Of a stretch of 64,000 bases of DNA, positions 8,342-18,166 are shown piece after piece. The notes beneath the pieces were generated by a model that saw only the letters and a list, made by a program, of their open reading frames with translations, made no database searches and was not told the origin of the DNA. Position numbers and translations under genes: made by a program. The DNA is taken from NCBI RefSeq assembly GCF_005765165.1, contig NZ_VCIW01000001.1, forward strand, positions 124,001 through 188,000, in the 5' to 3' direction. Source of the stretch: Paenibacillus antri (GTDB taxonomy: Bacteria > Bacillota > Bacilli > Paenibacillales > YIM-B00363). The first letter of the stretch is position 1, and every line of letters starts with the position of its first letter.

Positions 8342-10603
8342 CTATTTCCGAAATTCTCCCGGGGTCTTCCCCACGAGCTTTTTGAAGGCTCTGATAAAGG
8401 AGAAGGCATGCAGATAGCCGACTTTATTGGCGATGTCCTGAATCGGCTCGGACGTGTTCTGCAACAGCTTCTTTGCTTTCTCGATCCTGATTCCCACTAG
8501 ATAATCTACGAATTTTTCGCCGAACTCGTCCTTAAATAACTGGCTTAGATAGCTGGGACTTAAATTGTATGTGCGACTTAGAAGATTCAAGGACAAGTCG
8601 GGACTCGCGTAATTTTCGTCTATATATTGCCTGACATCATGAATCATTTGATTATTGTTCTGATTATCGCGTTGGCGTTGGATTTCGTCGCTCATCGACT
8701 CCAGCAGCGGATACGACCGCTTCTCGAATTCTTCTAAGGTTTCGAAGCGGTCCAGCAGCTCGGCCAAAGCGGGCATCGTCCGTTGTTGCCAGCTCTCCCG
8801 CAGCTTATTCGAGAGTTCATTCATGCTTCGATCCAAGTAATAGAGGAAATAATGGATGATACTAACGATATCCTCCCGCGGGAACATGCCCGATCTTAAG
8901 TTTTGGAAAAATGCTTGATATTGCGAATGCCACGTCGGATTGCCCGAACGATAAGTATGAGCAAGCGTGCCTACGAACTCTACATGGTTGAAAATCTCGG
9001 TCTTCGGCTTCGCCAACAGCTCCTCCGGATGAATGACGCGATCATTTCCGAAAATAGGCTTGTACTTCAGCGCCTGCATAGCGCTCTCGTATAAATCCGG
9101 AACGTCGTCGATCTGATCCGTCTCGCCGCCGATGCCGACGGTCGCGGTAAACTTCAGATTATCCTTGATCCAAGAGATGTAATTTTCCGGCATTTGCCGT
9201 ATTTTTTGCGATGAAATTTTGGCCGCTTCTTCGTCCGGATCGTCGATCATATACAGAATACCGAGTCGTTCGTTGGACAACCATTCCGTCCAAGCGTGAA
9301 TTCCGTGGTTTTGTGCGATTTCTTGCACTACGCTGTTCAAAATGAACTTGAGCAAGTACTGATCTTTATCGGAATAGACGGCGGTAAACTCGTAGTATTT
9401 ATCGATCTCCAACACGTTAAAGGCAATCTTGTCGAACGTTTCTTTCAGCCCTAGTCGCCGCATCTCATGTTTCCACTCTTCAAGCTCGATCGGACGGTTT
9501 CCCTCGACGGTCTCCTTGAAGAAACCTTTCCGGATCCGAATGAGATCCTCCTCCTGCCGACTTTGGAATTTGTTCGCTTGCTCCATTAAATCTACGATCG
9601 CTAATTCGATAAATCGAATCTCGTCGGGGTTGCCTTTGGCGAACAAATCCCGATTCTTCAGGCTGAACGTCTCATTGAGCCGTTTCATGATCGTCTCGAT
9701 CGGTTTATAATTTCTTCGGGTAATGAAGATGATCCAGATGGCCCCGACTCCAATGGACACGAGACCCAGAACGACCCAGAAATAGGGGAACACCGCAAAA
9801 AAGGCGAACATTCTCCCGTTCTGAAACCCGCTGTACACTTCCCAACCGGTATAGTCGGACGTCGATTTCGCATATGCATCGTCGACGTCCGCCGCGCGAT
9901 AGGCCGTCGACGCCGATTGTTCCGTGCTAAGAATAAAGCTCCCTTCCCCGTCGAAGATATGAACGACGCCGGTCTCCAGGCTCGACATCTCGGCAACCAT
10001 CGCCTGGACCGTATCCACGCGAATGTTGATGACGACAAGTCCTTGCGAACCGGTGTGGAACGGATATTTCTTTACGAGAGAGACCACCGATTGCGTATCG
10101 TTCTTCCTTACGTCCGTATACATCCTTCGTCCGGTCCACGACGAACCGATCTGTCTTTCGCTTAATTGCTCTTCGATGAACGCTTGATCGCTGAATTGTT
10201 CCAACGGCGTAAAGACGCTGTCGCTGATCACGAGGCGGTTCCCTTGATAATAGATGTAAGCGGATTCAATAATGGGGAAATTGAGGATGAGTTTCTTCAG
10301 TGCTTTTGAGATCTCGTAAATATCGTATTTTTGAAGGTCTTCGGCTTCGAACGATCGATTCAGCGTCCCGTTGGTCAACATTTCGTTGACGACCATCTTC
10401 TCGACGGGAGAAAGAATATTGTTGACGGACTGGTTGATTTGCATCACGAAAAATTCGTTCGATTTCGTGGTCGTCTTCTTGATATTTTCGCTGAACGCCA
10501 AAAACAAGATCAGAAACAATATGGAGGTCACAAGAAAAAAAACGGGAAGATAGGAAAATAGAGTCTTATAAAACCAAAGCTTCTTCTTGTATTCTATATT
10601 CAT
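8342..10603 (-). CDS. Membrane-anchored AraC-family transcriptional regulator
   Basis: 753 residues. Order of parts: a first transmembrane helix at about 13-37, an extracytoplasmic sensor region of roughly 230 residues (dCache-like), a second membrane helix near 270-300 (FPYFWVVLGLVSIGVGAIW), a cytoplasmic linker, and a C-terminal AraC HTH pair (about 655-753, ending KKLVGKTPGEFRK). This architecture is common in Paenibacillus next to LplB/YtcP transporters, where it senses an extracellular ligand and activates the adjacent operon. The start ATG has GGAGG 4 nt upstream. It is likely the regulator of the 7931-354 operon. Confidence 0.9.
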   Translation of the reverse strand: MNIEYKKKLWFYKTLFSYLPVFFLVTSILFLILFLAFSENIKKTTTKSNEFFVMQINQSVNNILSPVEKMVVNEMLTNGTLNRSFEAEDLQKYDIYEISKALKKLILNFPIIESAYIYYQGNRLVISDSVFTPLEQFSDQAFIEEQLSERQIGSSWTGRRMYTDVRKNDTQSVVSLVKKYPFHTGSQGLVVINIRVDTVQAMVAEMSSLETGVVHIFDGEGSFILSTEQSASTAYRAADVDDAYAKSTSDYTGWEVYSGFQNGRMFAFFAVFPYFWVVLGLVSIGVGAIWIIFITRRNYKPIETIMKRLNETFSLKNRDLFAKGNPDEIRFIELAIVDLMEQANKFQSRQEEDLIRIRKGFFKETVEGNRPIELEEWKHEMRRLGLKETFDKIAFNVLEIDKYYEFTAVYSDKDQYLLKFILNSVVQEIAQNHGIHAWTEWLSNERLGILYMIDDPDEEAAKISSQKIRQMPENYISWIKDNLKFTATVGIGGETDQIDDVPDLYESAMQALKYKPIFGNDRVIHPEELLAKPKTEIFNHVEFVGTLAHTYRSGNPTWHSQYQAFFQNLRSGMFPREDIVSIIHYFLYYLDRSMNELSNKLRESWQQRTMPALAELLDRFETLEEFEKRSYPLLESMSDEIQRQRDNQNNNQMIHDVRQYIDENYASPDLSLNLLSRTYNLSPSYLSQLFKDEFGEKFVDYLVGIRIEKAKKLLQNTSEPIQDIANKVGYLHAFSFIRAFKKLVGKTPGEFRK

Positions 10604-10658
10604 GCATCCTCCGCACCCTTTCTCGATTCATGTCCCCGTAATAATGTCTTAGGTATTC

Positions 10659-10688
10659 ATTATAGGCTCTGTCCGCTGTCCATCGCAA
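10659..10688 (-). promoter_or_regulatory. Promoter of the membrane AraC regulator
   Basis: Minus-strand TTGCGA (10688-10683), 18 nt, then a perfect TATAAT (10664-10659), about 56 nt before the regulator start. The -10 is strong and the -35 matches at four of six positions. Apart from this promoter and the terminator at 10859-10919, the 10.6-10.93 kb gap shows no gene. Confidence 0.5.
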
Positions 10689-10858
10689 TCGAAGATTGCC
10701 TTCCGGCCGATGCCGTAGGTTCTGATAGATCTTCATAAACAGCATCGTTGTATGCCTTGTCGTATCCTCGTCGTTTCTTCATTTCTCCCCCGCTTCTTAT
10801 TTTATTTTAGTTTTATGATAACAAAGGGGCATTCATGTAGCCGCTGCCCCAACTCAAT

Positions 10859-10919
10859 AAAAAACACTGTGGATTATACAACTATGCATAAATATGCAAT
10901 GTTGTAATCCACAGTGTTT
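10859..10919 (-). terminator. Terminator of the dehydratase operon
   Basis: Arms 10862-10882 and 10901-10919 (AAACACTGTGG... against ...CCACAGTGTTT) pair over 19 bp with a 2-nt bulge. On the minus strand the stem is followed by TTTTTT. It sits 9 nt beyond the stop of the IlvD-type gene. Confidence 0.85.
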
Positions 10920-10927
10920 GCAATCAC

Positions 10928-13075
10928 TTACTTCCAGGAGAGTTCCGCCTCCTTGAGCACTCCCATCGGGACGACGCCGCGGGAGGCGTCGCTGCAATCG
11001 CGCAGACGGTTGGATGCCGCGACGCTGCGCTGACGCAACCGAATGCTCTCGATGCGCGATTGTCCTAAAGCTCCCCGGTCCCGCTGCAAATCGCCCGAGT
11101 AAGGGACGATATGCCCCAGCTCGAACTGATTCGGATCTAGCAAAATAATTTGTTTATTTCGGAGTTGAAGACGAAGTACGTCTGCGTCTTCCAAATAAAG
11201 TATTCCTCCGCCGTGCAGCGCTTCCGGCGTCATATGGCCTATTGCCGCGCCTTGGGTAACGCCGGAATAACGTCCGTCGCTGATCAAAGTCACGAGCTTT
11301 CTTAGTCTCCGGTCTGCGTTAATATGTTGCATCGGCGTCATCATCTCCGGCATGCCGAAAGCTTCAGGCCCTTGACCCGAGATCACTACGGTCAAGCGCA
11401 TTACGCCTTCCTCTACCATACAGTCGAACAAGCTATCGTAATCGGTCATAGCTTCATAATACGATGGATCGGCAGCATTGAAGGCAGCCATTTGGCGTAG
11501 ACGCGCCATGGGTAACGTCCGGTTTATTTTTAAATTGTCGATCAATTTCACGTTCAGTAATTCGCGGTTTGCCTGCTCTTCGTTCTCGTAATAAAGCACG
11601 AATGAAACTTTACTATCGAACCGATCGAGTTGTTTGCTCTCCATTCCGCTGATTTTCACGACGGCCGAATCGAAGAAGTTTCCGCGCAGCACATCGACTC
11701 CGCTAAAACTGCGCTTAGGTGTACTCAGAATAATCCTGTTCTCGCGCACTCCCTCCGCACTTAGACCCTTCTCGAAGGAAAGCCGCTCCTTCCAAGATTG
11801 TCCGGTAACCGTTAACGCATCCAAGTCCATGGATACCCCATTACGATTCAATTCATATATCAACGTTTCCATGCCTCTAATCTGTCCGGAACAGCATTGC
11901 TGCGCGAGCGCGAAGATGTCCCGACCATCCGTAAGACTGTAATCGAATAAATCCGGGACCGGTTGTTCCATAAGTATTTCTTCCATATCCTTCAAGGAAA
12001 AATCGTATCCGGCGTAAATCATCGCCCCAACGATATGCATCACAAGGTTTGACGATCCGCCGCTGGCGCTGTGAATCCGGATGGCATTCCGAATATTTGC
12101 TTTCATAAGCTCGCTTACACTGCATTCCGGTCTTAAGAAAATAGAGAAAAGGCCATTCACGCTCTTTCGAACCTGCTCAAGCGTAGGCGGGGCGACCAAC
12201 AATTCGACCTCAGGACTTACGAACCCGAGACCCGCCGTGATTTCCCGCGAACTGTTTCCCGTTCCGTGGAAAGCGCAGATGCCGCCCTTGGAATCGCATG
12301 TATTCACGGCTAATTGTTTTTCAATCCGTTTGTGCTCCTCTTCGCTTAGAAGCTTATAGTCCACGGCGCGTTGAAGGACCCCTTGAAACGATGTATTCGA
12401 CGAACATTGCAAGATGTAGCTCATCGCGTCGTCGATGTCGGCTGCCACGTCCGGGTAACCTTGTTCCAAGGCATATTCGGACAATTGCCGGAGCTCCAGC
12501 TTCAACTCCGGAGGAATCGTTCCGCCTTTCAACACATGTGAAGGCGCGAACGTCGCGAAGACCGGGTGTTCCCCTCTAAATCTCCTAAGTCGGTCTAAGT
12601 GCGCAAGTCCGCTTAAGACGCCAAGCGGTTGCTTATCGCAACCTTGAATGACGAACGCCCCATGATAAGAATGGGCTTCCATTTGATTTACGACCATCTC
12701 TGCGATGGCATTCCGACTTTGAAGCGAATAAGACATTCCAATGTTGTTTTGGGCCGTCCCGTCGCATAATACGGGCGTGCTGAAATAAAAAGGCAATCCG
12801 CCTGCCTGCCAAATCGTTATTGCCGCTTTAGAAACCGTCTGATGATCGAGAATATGCGCAGGATGATCGGCGGACCCGCCGATGATTGCTACCCGGGGGG
12901 AGTTTTGTTCTAATCGGTCGTATATACGATCGAGCGTCCAATCCGGGACTCCGGTAAATTGCTCCCCCAACTCCCTTCGTGATCGATCCAACAATCCCGC
13001 CACCGTGATCGGTTCATTCGCCTTTCCTTGGACATTATGCTTATAAGCATTCACTGGACTAGGTATTACGATCAT
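10928..13075 (-). CDS. IlvD/Edd-family sugar-acid dehydratase, unusually long
   Basis: 715 residues, against about 560-600 for classical dihydroxy-acid, gluconate or arabinonate dehydratases. The family removes water from a 2,3-dihydroxy acid to give a 2-keto-3-deoxy acid using an Fe-S cluster. Likely cluster cysteines are Cys104 (PVLCDG), Cys146 (QGCDKQP) and Cys260/Cys267 (NTCDSKGGIC). SDGRYSG marks the C-terminal beta-barrel. The usual CGGM-type motif is replaced by CDSKGGICAFHGTGN, so this is a divergent subfamily, and extra sequence lies mainly in the middle and at the C-terminus. As last gene of the GntR operon, beside a ketoglutarate-semialdehyde-type dehydrogenase, it is best read as a pentonate dehydratase. 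Confidence 0.8.
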   Translation of the reverse strand: MIVIPSPVNAYKHNVQGKANEPITVAGLLDRSRRELGEQFTGVPDWTLDRIYDRLEQNSPRVAIIGGSADHPAHILDHQTVSKAAITIWQAGGLPFYFSTPVLCDGTAQNNIGMSYSLQSRNAIAEMVVNQMEAHSYHGAFVIQGCDKQPLGVLSGLAHLDRLRRFRGEHPVFATFAPSHVLKGGTIPPELKLELRQLSEYALEQGYPDVAADIDDAMSYILQCSSNTSFQGVLQRAVDYKLLSEEEHKRIEKQLAVNTCDSKGGICAFHGTGNSSREITAGLGFVSPEVELLVAPPTLEQVRKSVNGLFSIFLRPECSVSELMKANIRNAIRIHSASGGSSNLVMHIVGAMIYAGYDFSLKDMEEILMEQPVPDLFDYSLTDGRDIFALAQQCCSGQIRGMETLIYELNRNGVSMDLDALTVTGQSWKERLSFEKGLSAEGVRENRIILSTPKRSFSGVDVLRGNFFDSAVVKISGMESKQLDRFDSKVSFVLYYENEEQANRELLNVKLIDNLKINRTLPMARLRQMAAFNAADPSYYEAMTDYDSLFDCMVEEGVMRLTVVISGQGPEAFGMPEMMTPMQHINADRRLRKLVTLISDGRYSGVTQGAAIGHMTPEALHGGGILYLEDADVLRLQLRNKQIILLDPNQFELGHIVPYSGDLQRDRGALGQSRIESIRLRQRSVAASNRLRDCSDASRGVVPMGVLKEAELSWK

Positions 13076-13096
13076 TCGATCACCTCCCTTTTGCCG

Positions 13097-14551
13097 TTAC
13101 TGCCTAGATGTGGATATCGATATCGTCTGCAGCGCAGTGAAGAACTCGATGGCCGCCCTGCCTTGTTCCCGGGAATGGGAGCTCGACCTTTTCATCCCTC
13201 CGAATGGAGCGTGCGGTTCTACCCCTGCAGTTTCGCCGTTAATTTTTATGAGTCCAGCTTCAATCCGATTAAGGAACGTAAACATTCGATCGATGTCCTT
13301 CGTGAAGATGGATGCGCTTAACCCGAATTCGACATCGTTAGCAATTTCCAGAGCTTGCTCTAAATCATCCGCTGGAATGATCGATAACACCGGCCCGAAA
13401 ATCTCATGCTGCGCCAATTCGGATCTCGGGTGTACCCGGTCGAAAATCGTGGGCTCGATAAAACAGCCGTTAGACAAGCTCCCCTCGGGGGCTTTACCGC
13501 CGATTAACAATCGCGCCCCGTCCCGCACGCCCTGCTCGATTGCGGCAAGTATCGATCGCTGTTGGTTCTCATTGACGACCGGCCCCAAATAACAGTCAGG
13601 CTCCAACGGATCCGAAAGCCTTATTTCCTTTGCCTTCTGCAACAGCAGCGCGGTGAACGATTCCAGAACGCTTTGCTCGACGATTACTCGGCTTGTCGCT
13701 GTACATTTCTGGCCGGCGGAACGCATAGCCGCGCTTAGAGTCAGCGCACTGGCCTTCTCAAGATCGGCGTCTGCAGCTACGATCGTCGGATTTTTCCCGC
13801 CCATCTCTAATTGATATTTAGCCCCTCGCTCCACGGCTGCACGAGCAACCAGCTTCCCCACCTCGTTCGAGCCGGTGAAGGTGATCCCATCCACGAGAGG
13901 ATGGGAGATGATGGTTTGACCCACGATGCTCCCTTTCCCGGTAACCATGTTGATTACGCCCTTAGGGAAGCCCGCCTTCTCTAACACTTGCATCAGTCGG
14001 AAAGCGGTAATCGAAGCGGGATCGGCAGGTTTCCATACGACCGCATTCCCATAAATCAGCGCAGGCGCAATCTTCCATATCGGTATTGCCACCGGGAAGT
14101 TCCATGGCGTAATCGCGCCGATGACACCTAACGGTACCCGGTTCGTGTAAAGCAACGATTTGCCGTCGGAAGCCGGATAAGTTTCTCCGAGGGCTCTCAT
14201 GCCTTCCCCCGCATAGTAGCGCAGAAGCGCGACGCCGCGTTTGACTTCGGCGATGGCCTCACCGACCGGTTTCCCCATTTCTCGGCACACAATGTTCGCG
14301 ATATCCGCAATCTCGTTTTCCAACTGTTGCGCAGCGCGAAACAACACCTCGCCTCTTGACGTCCCGGACAATGATCGCCAAGCCTTCGAGGCTGCCTTCG
14401 CGGCTGTAATGGCGAGTTCCGCTTCTTCTTTCGTAGCAAGCGTGTATTCGCCGATCGTTTCGTACAGATTTGCAGGGTTGCTTCGATTCTGTTTTTCCCC
14501 TGATGCTCCGTCCAACCACTCGCCGTTTATATATAGCTTCGCATGAAACAT
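13097..14551 (-). CDS. Aldehyde dehydrogenase, 2-oxoglutarate-semialdehyde type
   Basis: 484 residues, full-length NAD(P)-dependent aldehyde dehydrogenase. Visible catalytic residues are Asn151 (TPWNFP), Glu249 (LEMGGKNP) and the nucleophile Cys283 (GQKCTATSR). The QLEMGGKNP and [10 protein letters not shown] signatures resemble alpha-ketoglutaric semialdehyde dehydrogenases of glucarate and pentose oxidation clusters, which make 2-oxoglutarate, the final step of a Weimberg-type pathway. It abuts the unknown TIM-barrel-like gene with no gap (stop and start adjacent at 14551/14552) and precedes the dehydratase by 21 nt. A succinate-semialdehyde-type role remains possible. Confidence 0.85.
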   Translation of the reverse strand: MFHAKLYINGEWLDGASGEKQNRSNPANLYETIGEYTLATKEEAELAITAAKAASKAWRSLSGTSRGEVLFRAAQQLENEIADIANIVCREMGKPVGEAIAEVKRGVALLRYYAGEGMRALGETYPASDGKSLLYTNRVPLGVIGAITPWNFPVAIPIWKIAPALIYGNAVVWKPADPASITAFRLMQVLEKAGFPKGVINMVTGKGSIVGQTIISHPLVDGITFTGSNEVGKLVARAAVERGAKYQLEMGGKNPTIVAADADLEKASALTLSAAMRSAGQKCTATSRVIVEQSVLESFTALLLQKAKEIRLSDPLEPDCYLGPVVNENQQRSILAAIEQGVRDGARLLIGGKAPEGSLSNGCFIEPTIFDRVHPRSELAQHEIFGPVLSIIPADDLEQALEIANDVEFGLSASIFTKDIDRMFTFLNRIEAGLIKINGETAGVEPHAPFGGMKRSSSHSREQGRAAIEFFTALQTISISTSRQ

Positions 14552-15496
14552 CTACACTCGCTCCTTACTTACAATGGGAATCCCTAAATCCGGCGCTCCC
14601 GGTGCCGATACAACGGCATTCGGGTAATACCGCTCCACCATGGCAAGGCCAAGCGCAGCTCGACGAACTCTTTCTCGGCACAACGATACGTTTACGGATT
14701 CTAGATGTTTACCGGAAGGATACACGTCGGGGTGATTGCGGAGGCCGAACTTTATGTACACTGGAGAAAGAATCCGAATGATTTCAGGGATTTCGTAATG
14801 CCGAATGAACCCGCCGAACGTATCGGGAACTTCGACGTAGAGGTCCAACGGCAGGTCTACCGATTGACGAATGGCCGCAAGCTTGGGAAGCGTAAGAGCT
14901 GTGGGCAGATTGTATGTATCCGCACCCAGATCCTCCATGATCTTCACCGAAACCGGATTCGACGCCATCATCTGTACGGAACATTTAATGATAAAATCGG
15001 AAGGGAGGACGCCGCTTCGTTTCATCTCTTTAGTTAAGAGCAACAATCCTTCATCCCCGACTAGCGCGCCTCTTATTCCTAATCGGGCCGCCCTCTTCAA
15101 GTCCTCCATTGCATATACGAGTTGATCGGAGCCTTCGTGACGGATACCGACCGCTTTGCCTGCGGGCGTCATCGGCAGCGGACTAATGTCCCATGTCCCT
15201 CGCGGACCTACAAATAAACTGAGCTCCATGCCTCTCGATTCGCACATGGAGCCCATCTCGCGAATTTCATCGTCGGACAACAGCATAATGCCGCTTCCTT
15301 GGGAGATTCGATGCACCGTGATCCCGTAATTGTCGATTTCCTCCAAAGTCGCTTCTAAAGCAGCGGCTCCTTCGACGCTGGGAAGTTCCACTCGGTACTG
15401 CGCTCCGTCCGGAAATCTCTTCGTCGAGGATGGAAGATCATACAAGTCTTGCCCCGGGTAACCAAGGGCACGCAGGAAATCGCGCGATTCGTTCAT
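14552..15496 (-). CDS. TIM-barrel-like protein of unknown function
   Basis: 314 residues, no signal peptide or membrane helix. Alternating beta/alpha pattern suggests a barrel, with clusters such as LYDLPSSTKRFPDG (about 18-31), HRISQGSGIM, KCSVQMMASNP, LYVEVPDTFGG and KFGLRNHPDVYPSGKH. Sequences of this kind are sometimes labelled peptidase U32-like, but the cysteine-containing U32 signature is absent. Its ATG overlaps the GntR stop (ATGA), and it ends exactly where the aldehyde dehydrogenase begins, so it is translationally coupled within a sugar-acid oxidation operon. This placement makes it a candidate for the missing keto-deoxy-acid dehydratase or an aldolase-like step. That is inference only. 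Confidence 0.75.
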   Translation of the reverse strand: MNESRDFLRALGYPGQDLYDLPSSTKRFPDGAQYRVELPSVEGAAALEATLEEIDNYGITVHRISQGSGIMLLSDDEIREMGSMCESRGMELSLFVGPRGTWDISPLPMTPAGKAVGIRHEGSDQLVYAMEDLKRAARLGIRGALVGDEGLLLLTKEMKRSGVLPSDFIIKCSVQMMASNPVSVKIMEDLGADTYNLPTALTLPKLAAIRQSVDLPLDLYVEVPDTFGGFIRHYEIPEIIRILSPVYIKFGLRNHPDVYPSGKHLESVNVSLCRERVRRAALGLAMVERYYPNAVVSAPGAPDLGIPIVSKERV

Positions 15497-16206
15497 GGCA
15501 ACTCCTCCTCCATTCCATCTTTCATGGCGTCCAGTTCTCTCAATCGCAAGAAATCTTGTTTAACGTCGTTCAAGTGGAAGCTCATCATATCCTTCGCCAT
15601 CTGAGGATTGCGTTGCTCGATAGCTAGGGCAATCAACATGTGGAAATGCGATGCGCGTTGAGCGCTCCCCGGGATCCGGATCGTGTTTCTTCGGCTCTCT
15701 AGAAGCAAATCTGAAATATCCTTCATCACTTTCGCCATGATTTCGTTCGCGCAAGCTTCGGCAATATACTCGTGAAAGGCGATATCGGCCTCGAAGTAAT
15801 CCTCGCCCTTCTCAATATTCGCAATCATCCGGCTCGCCGCATCTTTAATTAATCGGATTTGACCGGTCGACCCCCGTTCCGCGGCAAGGCGAGCCATCTC
15901 AGGCTCCAACAAATTTCTAAACTCTAACAAGGAGGTCATATTCCCGATCGGCAGCCCGCTCAATTCGAACATATCATCGGAACGCCAATAGCTTTGCGCC
16001 CTGACGAACATTCCCCTGCCGTGCTCAATGAGGACGTACCCCTTCTCTTCCAGAATTCGCATGACTTCGCGCAGCGTGGATACGCTTATAGAAAATTCGG
16101 AGGCTAAAGCGGATAACGAAGGAAGCTTCTCTCCCGGCTTCCAATCCCCTTTTTCAATCTTTTCCGTGATCTCGCTGAGTACTTTAGTACTTACTAGAAC
16201 TTTCAT
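15493..16206 (-). CDS. GntR-family (FadR/FCD) transcriptional regulator
   Basis: 237 residues from ATG at 16204-16206 with GGGGAG upstream; an open frame 19 codons longer lacks a start signal. The N-terminal winged HTH (about 5-70) reads KPGEKLPSLSALASEFSISVSTLREVM, and the C-terminal all-helical FCD domain carries metal/ligand residues such as D and H in DIAFHEY and later His residues in HFHML and HLND. FCD regulators bind organic or sugar acids and usually repress their own catabolic operon. It lies between the GH43 gene and the catabolic genes, so it probably controls both arms of the divergent promoter at 18.15-18.24 kb. Confidence 0.9.
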   Translation of the reverse strand: MKVLVSTKVLSEITEKIEKGDWKPGEKLPSLSALASEFSISVSTLREVMRILEEKGYVLIEHGRGMFVRAQSYWRSDDMFELSGLPIGNMTSLLEFRNLLEPEMARLAAERGSTGQIRLIKDAASRMIANIEKGEDYFEADIAFHEYIAEACANEIMAKVMKDISDLLLESRRNTIRIPGSAQRASHFHMLIALAIEQRNPQMAKDMMSFHLNDVKQDFLRLRELDAMKDGMEEELP

Positions 16207-16261
16207 GTTTTTCTCCCCGTTGTCTACAGTCTCTGTATAAACCTTCCGACCTCGTTCGGTC

Positions 16262-16295
16262 ACGCAAGCGGACGAGAAGACTCGCCCACTTGCGT
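16262..16295. other. Imperfect inverted repeat in GH43-gntR gap
   Basis: ACGCAAG (16262-16268) and CTTGCGT (16289-16295) are reverse complements, with a second inner pair CGAG/CTCG. There is no T-tract. It may be an intercistronic stem or an operator for the GntR regulator that starts 56 nt downstream. Confidence 0.3.
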
Positions 16296-16324
16296 TACCC
16301 GCTCATACACGCCTACATTTATGC

Positions 16325-17932
16325 CTAGTTATCGCCCGGAGCTACCATCGTAAATTTCCACTGCTGCGGAGGCCACTTAGCCGCTTGCGTAAGATTTCCT
16401 GCCTGATGATCGCCGTCTCTCCGATAATTACCGACGACAGCGGTACCGATTACGCCGTTTTCGTTCTCGATTTCCAAAGCAAGGTTGGCGTTCTTGACGA
16501 CGAGCCGATGGAACCCATGACCCGTGTCATCGAAATACCATTGTTGCAACGGGTTGTCGCCGCCGCGGCACGGCTTAAGCGATACGTCGGTGTAATCGGC
16601 GCCGGATGCGTTAGACATCGTCAGGCAATAAGCCCGGTCATCCAGTGTACTCCTTAACCTGTAGAAACCGTCGTATTCCTGTTCCAATTGCCAGATTTGC
16701 TCCTGAGCGTCGTTGCATTCAGATTGTATCACATTTAGATTTCCTCGATTACCTTCATTTACCGCTGTTAAACAGCGATTGCCGGCAACAGGGTTTTGCA
16801 AGGTGTTCGGATCCGAAATGATGCCGTCCTGGTTTACAAGCTTGTAATAGGCTCCGTCTCGAAGGTCGTACGGACCGCCGTCGTCCTCGTAGAAATACGG
16901 CCAGTGGTCGTGCCAATCCATCTCCCGAATTCCAAGTACGGTTTGGGGGCGGTACGAATGATATACCATGTAATACGTTCCATCTTCGATGAAGAAATCC
17001 ATTCCGCCCGGAGCTCGGTGCAATCCTGCCGGCGTAACGCCTTCCTGCGTCGTGCGGCTATTTAATATGATGCTCCCCCCCCCTTGAGCCATATCCACCC
17101 CGCCCTTATCAAGGTAAGGGCCGTCGATCGTTTGGGAACGGCCGATAACGACCTTATATGTATTGTCGTTACCGTTTCCGCGACAGCACCAGTCCCATGC
17201 CACGACAAGGTAATAATACCCGTCGCGTTCGAAGATGGCTGGGCCTTCGATACGATTAAAGTTCGGTTGCGGCACCGGGAAGCGTTCGCTATCGCGCGAA
17301 GCTACCAGCTTGCGGGTACCCGGCACGAGAGTGACCATGTCTTCTTCCAATTGCTGTACATAGATGCCGTCGAAATGGGATCCCCACACGATCCACCAAG
17401 TCCCATTCCGATCTTGATGAACCGCTGCATCGATGGCATTCATGGTTGTATGCGTTTCGCCCGTCAGGCGGCTCATGTTGCCTGACGCAATGATCGGTCG
17501 CCCCAAGTCCGTCCAGCTGCTGGGATCCCCCGGCGTCTTCGTCGTTTTCACCCCGATAGCGGAATCGTTCGTTCCGAAGTTGGACTGCGAATAATAATAA
17601 TAAAACGTGTCCCCGACCTTCCTTACGTGAGGCGCCCAAAGTCCCCCGCGACTTACTTCATTCGTCCACTCCGCCTTAGGTACCCCACCGATTCCGATCC
17701 ATGGCCCGTTCAAACTGTTCGATCGATAGAGCCCTCCGCCCGTTGCGGAAATATAGTAGGTGTCCCCATCCTTGAATAAGGTCGGATCATGCTGATTCGT
17801 TGAACCGGTTAGGGGAAGCTGTGCGGCTTTCGTCATTTTTCCCCCCATGAATACGATACTAGAAAACAATAATGCAAAAAGGGTAGCCCCCATTATGCAA
17901 ATAAGTAAATTCCGTTTGATTCTCATCGTCAT
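16325..17932 (-). CDS. Secreted GH43 arabinanase-like glycosidase with ricin-type lectin domain
   Basis: 535 residues from ATG at 17930-17932 (GGAG upstream). A signal peptide covers about 1-35. The five-bladed GH43 propeller follows: HDPTLFKDGD holds the catalytic Asp base, NAIDAAV the pKa-modulating Asp, and RIEGPAIF the Glu acid. The C-terminal ~140 residues form a ricin-type beta-trefoil with repeated QxW motifs (QIW, QQW, QQW) that binds sugars. The pattern NAID...VWGSHFDG is close to endo-arabinanases and arabinofuranosidases, so it likely releases arabinose or arabino-oligosaccharides outside the cell. It is the first leftward gene from the symmetric divergent promoter, opposite an AraN-like transporter. 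Confidence 0.88.
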   Translation of the reverse strand: MTMRIKRNLLICIMGATLFALLFSSIVFMGGKMTKAAQLPLTGSTNQHDPTLFKDGDTYYISATGGGLYRSNSLNGPWIGIGGVPKAEWTNEVSRGGLWAPHVRKVGDTFYYYYSQSNFGTNDSAIGVKTTKTPGDPSSWTDLGRPIIASGNMSRLTGETHTTMNAIDAAVHQDRNGTWWIVWGSHFDGIYVQQLEEDMVTLVPGTRKLVASRDSERFPVPQPNFNRIEGPAIFERDGYYYLVVAWDWCCRGNGNDNTYKVVIGRSQTIDGPYLDKGGVDMAQGGGSIILNSRTTQEGVTPAGLHRAPGGMDFFIEDGTYYMVYHSYRPQTVLGIREMDWHDHWPYFYEDDGGPYDLRDGAYYKLVNQDGIISDPNTLQNPVAGNRCLTAVNEGNRGNLNVIQSECNDAQEQIWQLEQEYDGFYRLRSTLDDRAYCLTMSNASGADYTDVSLKPCRGGDNPLQQWYFDDTGHGFHRLVVKNANLALEIENENGVIGTAVVGNYRRDGDHQAGNLTQAAKWPPQQWKFTMVAPGDN

Positions 17933-18149
17933 ACCTGGCACAGCTCCTTTCAGAATAAGACCATTGTATACATGCTCGCATCTGAGTTGTCGCGTTTTGC
18001 CGGTTCCGCCCCCCCTTCCCTCCCGCGATTTCAGCCTCGGTGAAACCGCATTCGTTTGCGGACGCCAACTTACGTTTGATAGCGGCAGCACCGGCGCCCT
18101 CCACCGTACACATGTAAATTTTCACGCCACATGTCATACGATGTGTTAT

Positions 18150-18166
18150 GTGATACATACTATCAC
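18150..18166. promoter_or_regulatory. Palindromic operator over the leftward -10
   Basis: GTGATA (18150-18155) and TATCAC (18161-18166) are exact inverted arms with a 5-nt spacer. The site covers the -10 element of the leftward promoter, the placement expected for a repressor. The local GntR/FCD protein is the natural candidate. Confidence 0.5.

Noticed and set aside
14552-15496. Assignment as peptidase U32
   Set aside because: The cysteine-containing U32 signature is missing and the context is sugar-acid catabolism.
17859-18158. 99-codon frame across the divergent promoter
   Set aside because: It covers the -10/-35 elements, has no ribosome-binding site, and the product matches nothing known to me.
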